Origin: Alphaproteobacteria bacterium AO1-B | GTDB lineage: Bacteria; Pseudomonadota; Alphaproteobacteria; Rhizobiales; Stappiaceae | Direction: 5' to 3' | DNA length: 64,000 nt | Assembly (NCBI GenBank): GCA_001890945.1 | Contig: MLAX01000001.1 | Location: 310,001-374,000, forward strand | In this document: one piece after another, positions 56,121 to 64,000 of the stretch | How positions within the stretch are numbered: the first letter of the stretch is position 1 | Layout of the letters: the number at the start of each line of letters is the position of its first letter | Translations under genes and position numbers: made by a program | The notes under the pieces: model-generated | The model's input: only the letters and a program-made list of their open reading frames with translations | Told to the model about the DNA's origin: nothing | Databases searched by the model: none

Positions 56121-56441
56121 GCGATGCTTATCGACAAACGGGTCTTAAGCGGCGCGGAACATAGACAAACCTGCCCATGCCCGCAAGTCCCGATTTCGAA
56201 GTTCCCATTTCTGAGTTTCTGCCCGCTAGTCTGGTACAGGCACGGCGAAGCCAATTGCGGCTGGTTTGCGCAATATTGCCGTTTTGTATCTTCAAGATTA
56301 AACCTGAGTCATCTGGTGGCTGTTCCCTTGTCGATAGGAAGGTCCGGTATCAACTCCTAACAAAGACAAGGACACATCCGTCGATAGCGGTTATCTGCCG
56401 GACATGTCCGGCGTCTTATTTTTAGAGCACAGGACGCGGAT
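56121..56441. other. intergenic region between tRNA-Ser and paralogue 2
   Basis: 321 bases with no supported gene. It must contain the divergent tRNA promoter (near 56125-56160) and the promoter of the gene at 56442. An 82-codon open frame from 56177 has no ribosome site and no recognisable product. Confidence 0.5.
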
Positions 56442-57434
56442 ATGGATTCGGAGACCACAATATCGAGCGAAAGCGACGTTCAATACAGCACGCCACACGT
56501 ATACTTCTTTATACCTTACAATGTGGACGATGACGGGGATGATGATGAGCTCGGCGCTATCCTAAGGCTCGGCGAGGCGTCCGATCTTGAATACGATTGC
56601 ACGTCCAGCGAACTCGCAGCTTATTACCCGCAGCAGCACATAAGTGACGCTGGCGACAGCGATACTGCCGTCGACCAGGCGGCTGGTGTGAGCGACAGTG
56701 AAACACTGAAAGGCATCTTACTGTCCTGCGATGGACGGATCCTCGTTAAGGCTGGTGAGAAGATGTACATTGAGACCGGAGCCTATAACCAGGCGGTCAA
56801 TGGGAACTACGAGCTTGACGCAACTGGATCCTATACGACCGCAGCAGCAGGGACGGTTTCCATTTCCTCAACTGGCAGCGATGTGAAGATCGCGAGCGCG
56901 GATAGCAAGGACATATATATCACCGCCGGCGAGACGAGTTCCGGATCAGCAAACGGGACGATCTACGAAAGCTCGCAGGACCATTACAAGGTCATCGGCG
57001 GTCACCAGTATGAGAAAAGTACGGCGAAGGACACTTATGTGACCGGCGTATCGAACAATTTCTTTTTTGGGGCAACGTCTACAGTCCAGGTCGATGCAGA
57101 CTTCACCTTGCTTGCTGGCGGATCTTGTATGGTCAAGCCTATCCTCAACGTTGTTTTGACGGGAATCCAGTTCGAAGTAATTGGCAAACTGTTTGAGCTG
57201 AAGGGCAGTGCAACGGACATAAAACAAAGCTGGTTTGGCGTTGCCGGTCTGTCGACAAAGGTGAACGAACTTGAGGCAGAAATATATGCGACAGACGTCA
57301 CCGTAAGCCAAACGACAGTTCAAGCGCGCGACAACCTGGCAGCAGTTGCAATACTCGAGAGTAAGGTACGTCAGTTGGAGGCGGAAATGGGGGGAGTCCG
57401 TGCGGCGGTTCGAGACATGGATGTCCATATGTAG
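56442..57434 (+). CDS. unrecognised beta-rich, coiled-coil protein, paralogue 2
   Basis: A 330-residue protein homologous to 52249-53316. Shared elements appear in the same order: VYFFIP, ELGAILRLG, AYYPQQHISDAGDS, the core GILLSCDGRILVKAGEKMY (91-109), a Ser/Thr/Gly-rich beta stretch (115-260) with ATGSYTTAAAGTVSISSTGSDV, and a C-terminal coiled coil (268-325). It lacks the N-terminal coil of paralogue 1 and is more acidic. There is no signal peptide and no known domain. The role could be structural, for example a spike, fibre or surface polymer, but this is speculation. The ATG has GGACGCGGAT upstream, a weak ribosome site. Confidence 0.68.
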   Translation: MDSETTISSESDVQYSTPHVYFFIPYNVDDDGDDDELGAILRLGEASDLEYDCTSSELAAYYPQQHISDAGDSDTAVDQAAGVSDSETLKGILLSCDGRILVKAGEKMYIETGAYNQAVNGNYELDATGSYTTAAAGTVSISSTGSDVKIASADSKDIYITAGETSSGSANGTIYESSQDHYKVIGGHQYEKSTAKDTYVTGVSNNFFFGATSTVQVDADFTLLAGGSCMVKPILNVVLTGIQFEVIGKLFELKGSATDIKQSWFGVAGLSTKVNELEAEIYATDVTVSQTTVQARDNLAAVAILESKVRQLEAEMGGVRAAVRDMDVHM

Positions 57435-57573
57435 GTAGTCGCCCACCGTGCATCTTTTGGTGCGTGAGATTGGGATAAGCGGCGCGCGGTGCTTTTGCGG
57501 TCAACTCCACTACGTGTTTCAATTCCAAGAAAAGATTGACATGCCGGTGCCGATACATATATTGCGCGCTGTT

Positions 57574-57608
57574 CGAAGTGCCGGGGTCTGCCCAGACTCC
57601 GGCCTTCG
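57574..57608 (+). repeat. imperfect palindrome A upstream of rplU
   Basis: CGAAG, GCCGG and GTCTG pair with CAGAC, CCGGC and CTTCG, with single-base interruptions. A sequence-related palindrome follows rpmA at 58716. The rest of the 341-base gap between paralogue 2 and rplU (57435-57775) shows no gene. It should contain the rplU promoter. Confidence 0.6.
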
Positions 57609-57775
57609 TGTTGGGCCGGGCCCGCAGGAATGCGCTTTACTCAAGCCGCTGTAATGACCTGCCAAAGACCGAGAGCAGATGTTTGCTGCTTCGGCGCCTT
57701 TGTTCAACGCGGTTTCCGCAATTGGCGTCAAGCGAGTTGTTGGATTTTAAAAACGAAAAGAAGGACGTGCGAGAC

Positions 57776-58372
57776 ATGTTCGCAGTGATCAAAACTGGTG
57801 GCAAGCAGTATAAAGTTGCCGCTGACGACCTGCTCCGGGTCGAAAAACTCGATGCCGAAGCTGGCAGCACCGTAACTTTCGACGAAGTGCTGATGGTGGG
57901 CAACGACACAGACACCACAGTTGGCGCTCCGACCGTTGAAGGTGCCAGCGTTGTTGCAGAAGTGGTCGATCAGGGCCGCAACCGCAAAGTTATCATTTTC
58001 AAAAAGCGCCGGCGTCAGAATTCCCGCCGCCGCAATGGCCATCGTCAGGCGTTCACCCTCGTTAAGGTGACCGACATCCTGACCGGTGGTGCAAAACCGG
58101 CCAAGAAGGCTGCGCCGAAAGCGGCTGCGCCGAAGGCTGAAGTCAAGGAAGACGCACCGGCTGCAGACGCTGGCGCGGACGACCTGAAAAAACTGGACGG
58201 CGCTGGCCCGGCTGCTGTGAAGAAACTGAACGAAGCTGGCATCACCACCTTCGCTCAGATCGCAGCCATGAGCGCTGACGACATCGCTCGCGTTGAAGAA
58301 GAGACCGGCCTGAAGGGCAAGTTCGAACGCGGTAACTGGGTTGAGCAGGCGAAAGAACTGGCTGGCAACTGA
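57776..58372 (+). CDS. rplU: 50S ribosomal protein L21 with C-terminal helix-hairpin-helix extension
   Basis: A 198-residue protein. Residues 1-103 are normal L21 ([18 protein letters not shown] to [13 protein letters not shown], with the basic [19 protein letters not shown] loop). After an Ala/Lys/Pro linker, residues about 140-195 form a helix-hairpin-helix-like domain ([29 protein letters not shown]). Standard L21 is about 103 residues; the extension is common in Rhizobiales. Start ATG 57776 follows GAAGGACG. The open frame upstream is not L21. rpmA follows 57 bases later. Confidence 0.95.
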   Translation: MFAVIKTGGKQYKVAADDLLRVEKLDAEAGSTVTFDEVLMVGNDTDTTVGAPTVEGASVVAEVVDQGRNRKVIIFKKRRRQNSRRRNGHRQAFTLVKVTDILTGGAKPAKKAAPKAAAPKAEVKEDAPAADAGADDLKKLDGAGPAAVKKLNEAGITTFAQIAAMSADDIARVEEETGLKGKFERGNWVEQAKELAGN

Positions 58373-58429
58373 GCTGCTGTTTCTTAAGACCTGACATTAT
58401 AAGTATTCGAAGAACGAGGAGTTCTAACG

Positions 58430-58699
58430 ATGGCACATAAAAAGGCAGGCGGTTCATCCCGCAACGGCCGCGACTCAGCCGGCCGCCGTCTTGGCATCAA
58501 AAAATATGGTGGCGAAGCCGTAATCCCGGGCAACATCATTGCTCGTCAACGAGGCACAACCTGGCATCCTGGCACCGGCGTAGGCATGGGCAAGGACCAC
58601 ACCATTTTTGCGACCGTTGAAGGCAAAGTTGAGTTTCAGGCGAAAGCCAACAAACGAACTTTCATCAATGTGGTCCCAGTGGCGGAAGCTGCGGAGTAA
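58430..58699 (+). CDS. rpmA: 50S ribosomal protein L27
   Basis: An 89-residue L27 starting [20 protein letters not shown], the flexible N-terminus that reaches the peptidyl-transferase centre, followed by GVKKYGGE-like [21 protein letters not shown] and [25 protein letters not shown] precedes ATG. It is the usual partner of rplU. Confidence 0.97.
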   Translation: MAHKKAGGSSRNGRDSAGRRLGIKKYGGEAVIPGNIIARQRGTTWHPGTGVGMGKDHTIFATVEGKVEFQAKANKRTFINVVPVAEAAE

Positions 58700-58715
58700 A
58701 GCCGACGTGACGTTT

Positions 58716-58752
58716 CGAAGCGCCGGTGTCCCATCCAGACCCCGGCAATTCG
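58716..58752 (+). repeat. imperfect palindrome B after rpmA
   Basis: CGAA and TTCG plus GCCGG, GTC / GAC, CCGGC form a stem resembling palindrome A at 57574 in sequence and shape. It lies 17 bases after the rpmA stop and has no T-run, so it looks more like a short palindromic repeat than a terminator. Confidence 0.55.
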
Positions 58753-58840
58753 AGACAGGTCAGCATCCAAGACCAGTCAAAGATCCAAGGGGAAGATGGG
58801 GCACCATCTTTCCCTTGATTTGTTTTGGCTGGAGGAAAAA

Positions 58841-59446
58841 ATGGTTGTTGAAAGCGATGGTCTCTTAGACGAAAGCAGTTTGTACGCGGCCCCGTTGCCG
58901 CAGGAAGCGGTTCATGTGCGGCTCGACACGCCGCGTGTGGACGATTTGGCTGATTTGGTGTTCCTGGCGAACAACAAACAGGTGGCGGCGAACCTGTCCA
59001 CCATGCCGCATCCTTTCACGGCGCAAGATGGTCGCGCGCTGATCGAAAAGGCTGAGCGCAACCGTCCGCTGAACGCCGGGTTTGCGATCCGGTTGAAAAG
59101 CACGGGCCGCCTCATCGGTCTGACCCGCTACGCCAATGTCGAGCCGGATGGTCCTCTGCATATTGGTTATTGGCTCGGCGAACCCTTCTGGGGACGGGGC
59201 TATGCAACCGAAGCGGTCCATGCGCTTGTTGATCATGCCTTCACGCATACAGATGCCGAAGAATTGCAGGGCTCTTGCCGGGTGACCAACCCGGCTTCGC
59301 GCAGGGTTTTGATCAAATCGGGTTTCCAGTATCGCGATCAGTCGATGATCCGGTCGCTCGGAGCCGGAGGGTCTGTGCCGATCGAGCGGTACACGCTTGA
59401 AAAAGCCGTCTGGAAATCTCTGAAAGGATGGGGGCAAGGCCGATGA
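58841..59446 (+). CDS. GNAT N-acetyltransferase (RimJ/RimL-like) 1
   Basis: A protein of 201 residues of the RimJ/RimL type. VHVRLDTPRVDDLADLVFLANN is the first element. GYWLGEPFWGRGYATEAVHALVDHAF carries the acetyl-CoA loop (G-x-G-x-A region). RVTNPASRRVLIKSGF completes the domain. ATG at 58841 has GGAGG six bases upstream. The acceptor is unknown. It overlaps the next GNAT gene, and three such genes run in tandem between rpmA and obgE. Confidence 0.88.
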   Translation: MVVESDGLLDESSLYAAPLPQEAVHVRLDTPRVDDLADLVFLANNKQVAANLSTMPHPFTAQDGRALIEKAERNRPLNAGFAIRLKSTGRLIGLTRYANVEPDGPLHIGYWLGEPFWGRGYATEAVHALVDHAFTHTDAEELQGSCRVTNPASRRVLIKSGFQYRDQSMIRSLGAGGSVPIERYTLEKAVWKSLKGWGQGR

Positions 59447-60012
59447 TGACGTTGCCAGAATTGAAGTCGCGCCGTCTGGTTCTGCGGCCGCTGACCGCCG
59501 ATGATGCCTCGGCAATTGCACAACTTGGCGGTAAGGATTTTGAGATTGTCCGCTGGCTGAGCGGTGTATCCTGGCCGTTTGTGGAAGGCGAGACGGAAGC
59601 CTATCTGAAAACGGTTGTGGGGGTCGATCCGCTCACACATGAAGCGGCGTTCGCGATCACGCTGGGCGGTGTTTTCATCGGTGTTGTCAGCGTCATTGCG
59701 CCTGGTGATCTCGATGAATTGCCGAATGCGCCTTCAATCGGGTATTGGATCGGGCGGGCCTTCCAGGGTCATGGCTATGCTTCGGAAGCTGTTGAGACCG
59801 TTCTGGAGTGGGGTTTTGACGTTTACAAAACCGATGCGATTGGTGCCAGGGCATTTGAGGAGAACACCCGGTCCCGCGGCTTGTTGCGCAAGTTCGGGTT
59901 CAAGCCCTATGCCATGACCGAACGGTATGCCAAGGCGCTTGACCGGAAGGTCTCGAATGTCGTCGTCTGCCTTGAGCGGTCTGACTACGAAGCCAGACGG
60001 CAAGTGGCATGA
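59443..60012 (+). CDS. GNAT N-acetyltransferase 2
   Basis: A 189-residue GNAT protein: LKSRRLVLRPLTADDASAIAQL at the start, GYWIGRAFQGHGYASEAVETVLEWGF as the acetyl-CoA site and NTRSRGLLRKFGFKPYAM at the end. The ATG at 59443 overlaps the preceding stop (ATGA). An upstream ATG at 59428 would add five residues. The acceptor, protein N-terminus or small molecule, is unknown. The next gene starts inside its stop. Confidence 0.87.
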   Translation: MMTLPELKSRRLVLRPLTADDASAIAQLGGKDFEIVRWLSGVSWPFVEGETEAYLKTVVGVDPLTHEAAFAITLGGVFIGVVSVIAPGDLDELPNAPSIGYWIGRAFQGHGYASEAVETVLEWGFDVYKTDAIGARAFEENTRSRGLLRKFGFKPYAMTERYAKALDRKVSNVVVCLERSDYEARRQVA

Positions 60013-60554
60013 GCCCGTCAGAGATCCGGACCCGGCGGCTGGTGCTCCGGCCGCCGCGAAGGGATGACCTGAATTCCTGCGCTGCGCTTCTCGGAGACTA
60101 CGAGGTCGTCAAGATGTTGTCCCGGGTGCCGTATCCGTATGATCTGGAGGGCGGACGGGCATTTCTTGACAGGGCGGCTGCGAGTTGGAAGGCCCCGGAA
60201 GAGGCCGATGAACTGCCCTTTCATATTGACCATGATGGTCAAATGATTGGCGCGGTGGGTTTTCGGAAGTTGCAGGAAACGCCCCGGATCGGCTATTGGC
60301 TGGGGCAGCCTTATTGGGGGCAAGGGTTTATGAGCGAAGCCGTTCTGGCTGCGCTTCAATGGCTTTTCCGGACAACGGGTCACAATCGGGTTGTTAGCGA
60401 AGCCATGAAGACAAACGCCGCGTCCTTGGCGGTTATGAATAAAATGGGCTTTCGCCAGGTTGGAGAAAGCCTCTGTGACAGTGCCGCGCGCTCCGGGCCA
60501 GTGCCAGCCTTGCAAACCGAACTGCTGCGCGCAGACTTTACGACCGGATACTGA
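60009..60554 (+). CDS. GNAT N-acetyltransferase 3
   Basis: A 181-residue GNAT protein: IRTRRLVLRPPRRDDLNSCAALL, then GYWLGQPYWGQGFMSEAVLAALQWLF and NAASLAVMNKMGFRQVGES. It overlaps the previous gene by four bases (ATGA), so the three acetyltransferases are translationally linked. They resemble each other most at the acetyl-CoA loop and probably arose by duplication. The substrate is unknown. Confidence 0.88.
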   Translation: MSPSEIRTRRLVLRPPRRDDLNSCAALLGDYEVVKMLSRVPYPYDLEGGRAFLDRAAASWKAPEEADELPFHIDHDGQMIGAVGFRKLQETPRIGYWLGQPYWGQGFMSEAVLAALQWLFRTTGHNRVVSEAMKTNAASLAVMNKMGFRQVGESLCDSAARSGPVPALQTELLRADFTTGY

Positions 60555-60587
60555 TCGAAGCGAAGATCATGTCCTGGTCCAGGATGA

Positions 60588-61645
<1,058 letters not shown>

Positions 61646-61646
<1 letters not shown>

Positions 61647-62785
61647 TGTCGGCGCAGCGGATCCTCAAGACCCATAGCCGGATTGTGGTCAAGATCGGCT
61701 CGGCGCTGCTTGTTGGCAATGGAGCGCTTCGGAAAGACTGGCTGGAGGCTCTGGTCTCCGACGTGGTTGACCTGATGGATGCCGGCGCTGAGGTGCTTCT
61801 GGTGTCGTCTGGGTCTATCGCGCTTGGCCGTGGGATCCTTGGGTTGCCAAAAGGGCCTCTCAAATTGGAAGAAAGCCAGGCGGCGGCTGCAACAGGCCAG
61901 ATCGCATTGGCCAAAGCCTATGCCGAGGCGCTGGACGCGCACAATCGGCGCGCCGGTCAAATTCTCCTGACACTCGGAGATACGGAAGAGCGGCGCCGAT
62001 ATCTCAATGCGCGTGCCACCATCGGAACGCTGTTAAAGCTCGGTGCGGTTCCAATCATCAATGAAAATGATTCCGTTGCTACGTCCGAAATCCGGTATGG
62101 CGACAACGATCGGCTGGCCGCACGCGTTGCGACCATGGCGAGCGCCGATTGCCTTATACTGCTGTCGGATATCGACGGACTTTACACTGCGCCGCCGCAT
62201 GTGGATCCGTCTGCGGTGTTCTTGCCGGAAGTCTCGCGGATTACGCCAGAGATTGAAGCGATGGCCGGAAGTGCCGGGTCCGAACTTTCCCGCGGGGGCA
62301 TGAAGACCAAAATCGATGCCGGGAAAATCGCGACAGCCGCAGGAACGTCAATGGTGATTACATCCGGTAAGGAGCTCAATCCGTTGAAACGCCTGAACGA
62401 GGGCGCACGGGCCACCTGGTTCCCCGCATTGGCGACACCGGCAAGCGCCCGTAAAGCCTGGATTGGCGGGACGTTGGAGCCACGCGGCGAAATCGTTCTG
62501 GACGCTGGTGCCGTTCGTGCCCTTAAGGCCGGAAAAAGCTTGTTGCCGGCAGGGGTCACCAGCGTATCCGGTCAGTTTAGCCGTGGAGACGCGGTCAAGA
62601 TCCTGGCGCCAGACGGTGCAGTGGCCGGGCGCGGTCTCATTGCCTATGACATGGACGAAGCGCAGCTGATTGCTGGCCGCAACAGCCGCGAAATCGAGGC
62701 AATTGTCGGATATCCGGGACGGGCCGAGATGATCCATCGGGATGATCTTGTGCTCGAAGATGGCTTTTTGAACGGAACAAGCTAA
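61646..62785 (+). CDS. proB: glutamate 5-kinase
   Basis: A 379-residue ProB. The amino-acid-kinase domain has [25 protein letters not shown] and [26 protein letters not shown]-terminal PUA domain (about 280-360) includes [20 protein letters not shown]. It phosphorylates glutamate for proline synthesis and is usually inhibited by proline. ATG 61646 shares a base with the obgE stop. GTG at 61634 is an alternative. proA follows. Confidence 0.96.
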
Positions 62786-62837
62786 AAACACCAGTTCAAG
62801 GTGGCGCTGATGAACGCGTCAAACGGGAGTTGAAGGA

Positions 62838-64000
62838 ATGCTGGACAAGGTTGAGGCACAGTCGACGGAAGCTTTGATGGCGGAGATCGGCACGCGGGCG
62901 CGGGCGGCTGGCCGGGTGCTTGCCAATGCCCCAACCGAGGCAAAAAACAATGCGCTCATGGCGATGGCGAAAGCGGTCCGGGCCGCAACTCCGGAAATCC
63001 TTGAAGGCAATGCCAAAGACGTCGAAGCCATGAAGGCCAATGGCCAGACCGCAGCGTTTCTAGATCGTGGCACCTTGAACGAAGAGCGCATCGAGGCGAT
63101 TGCCAAGGCTCTTGAGGATATAGTCGCCTTGGACGATCCGGTCGGAAGCGTGATTGCGGCCTGGGAGCGTCCGAACGGGCTTAAGATCGAACGTGTTCGC
63201 ACACCTCTGGGTGTGATTGGTGTGATCTATGAAAGTCGGCCGAATGTGACTGCAGATGCCGGGGCGTTGTGCCTGAAAGCCGGCAATGCCGTCGTGCTCC
63301 GTGGCGGTTCTGACACCGTGAACTCCAACAAGGCTATTCACGCAGCGATGCAAAAAGGTCTGATTGAGGCTGGTTTGCCGGAAGATGCGATCCAGATCGT
63401 ACCGGTGACCGACCGGGCGGCAGTTGGCGAAATGCTGCGGGGGCTGAACGGAAACCTCGATGTGATCGTTCCGCGTGGCGGGCGTAGCCTGGTCGAACGG
63501 GTTCAGACCGAGGCGCGTGTGCCGGTGTTCGCGCACCTTGAGGGGCTCGTACACATCTTTGTCGACAAGGCTGCCGATCTCGAAAAGGCCGTTGCGATTG
63601 TGAAGAATTCCAAGCTCCGCCGTACCGGGATCTGTGGCGCCTTGGAAACGCTGCTGGTTCACAAGGACGTAGCGGAAAGCCACTTGCCGGCAATTCTTGA
63701 TGCATTGAACGCAGGTGACTGCGAGATCCGCGGCGATGCCGAAGTCCAGAAAATTGGCTCAGGTGTCTTGGAAGCAAGCGAAGAGGATTGGTCAACGGAG
63801 TATCTGGACAAGATCCTCTCTGCGATGATTGTCCCGGATCTCGATGCTGCCATCGCGCATATTGCAAAATTCGGGTCCAACCACACCGATTGCATCATCA
63901 CCGAAGATCAGGCTGCCGCAAACCGGTTTCAGGCGGAAGTGGATTCGGCGATCGTATTGCATAACGCTTCGACCCAGTTCGCGGACGGTGGCGAATTCGG
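62838..64000 (+). CDS. proA: gamma-glutamyl phosphate reductase, truncated by window end
   Basis: ATG at 62838 has GGGAGTTGAAGGA upstream. 387 codons are present and the frame stays open at the window edge. It has [45 protein letters not shown] and [18 protein letters not shown] with the catalytic cysteine in GICGALET. The enzyme reduces glutamyl-5-phosphate to glutamate semialdehyde with NADPH. The visible end [13 protein letters not shown] is the conserved segment near the C-terminus, so only a few dozen residues are missing. Confidence 0.96.
   Translation, partial: MLDKVEAQSTEALMAEIGTRARAAGRVLANAPTEAKNNALMAMAKAVRAATPEILEGNAKDVEAMKANGQTAAFLDRGTLNEERIEAIAKALEDIVALDDPVGSVIAAWERPNGLKIERVRTPLGVIGVIYESRPNVTADAGALCLKAGNAVVLRGGSDTVNSNKAIHAAMQKGLIEAGLPEDAIQIVPVTDRAAVGEMLRGLNGNLDVIVPRGGRSLVERVQTEARVPVFAHLEGLVHIFVDKAADLEKAVAIVKNSKLRRTGICGALETLLVHKDVAESHLPAILDALNAGDCEIRGDAEVQKIGSGVLEASEEDWSTEYLDKILSAMIVPDLDAAIAHIAKFGSNHTDCIITEDQAAANRFQAEVDSAIVLHNASTQFADGGEF

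Noticed and set aside
56177..56425. 82-codon frame between tRNA-Ser and paralogue 2
   Set aside because: No ribosome site, composition unlike neighbouring genes and no recognisable product. Kept only as a remark in the intergenic entry.
52249..57434. Type VI secretion (VgrG/effector) locus
   Set aside because: The beta-rich paralogues only loosely resemble VgrG tips. No Tss, Hcp or VgrG core genes are present, so the label would be unsupported.

Overview
The window is a high-GC, densely coded chromosomal segment of an alphaproteobacterium, most likely a marine member of the Hyphomicrobiales/Rhizobiales such as Stappiaceae (Roseibium, Labrenzia or Stappia). The supporting evidence is a DivL-type kinase with tyrosine at the H-box, a TsaE-kinase fusion followed by MurU, the addB-addA-trxA order, aroA-cmk-rpsA with a divergent FYDLN-acid gene, an L21 with a long C-terminal extension, an Hsp20-DUF1150 pair and the obgE-proB-proA cluster. 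The genus is inferred from gene content and recall, not from a search.

Layout. 1-409: end of ahcY. 660-12555: one rightward cluster with divL, tsaE/amgK-like fusion, murU, addB, addA and trxA (cell-cycle signalling, tRNA modification, cell-wall recycling, recombination repair). 12707-14494: grpE, a UPF0126 membrane protein and a VOC protein. 14553-17434 (minus): a 30-residue membrane peptide, an ornithine cyclodeaminase homologue, lapA-like, ihfB and sppA. 17559-22933: FKBP isomerase, two transporters and a Tat-exported 5'-nucleotidase. 23041-26983 (minus): rpsA, cmk, aroA. 27250-28368: FYDLN protein, tRNA-Ala, YqaA. 28723-33187: a ugpBAEC glycerol-3-phosphate ABC operon behind a three-repeat Pho box. 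33251-38862: mixed genes ending in a heat-shock Hsp20-DUF1150 unit with a sigma-32-like promoter and a structured leader. 38926-43618: OpgC-type acyltransferase, TTC38-like TPR protein, YeeE/YedE transporter and DUF302 protein.

43733-57434 is the most accessory part. It holds a 31-codon gene behind a 12-nt perfect match to the 16S anti-Shine-Dalgarno tail, an SDR, a voltage-gated-type K+ channel with a zinc ribbon, and two MITE-like inverted-repeat elements of about 265 bp. It also holds a secreted esterase, a CoA transferase plus ThDP enzyme pair, panC-panB, ada, an RTX-type secreted protein and tRNA-Ser. Two distant paralogues of a family I do not recognise (52249-53316 and 56442-57434) flank ada and the RTX gene. 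57574-64000 returns to core genes: rplU, rpmA, three GNAT acetyltransferases, obgE, proB and the start of proA.

No complete insertion sequence, prophage, CRISPR array, rRNA operon or defence island is visible. The best candidates for something undescribed are the paralogous beta-rich, coiled-coil family around the RTX gene, the 31-codon gene with the extreme ribosome-binding site, and the two short inverted-repeat elements that both abut stop codons.
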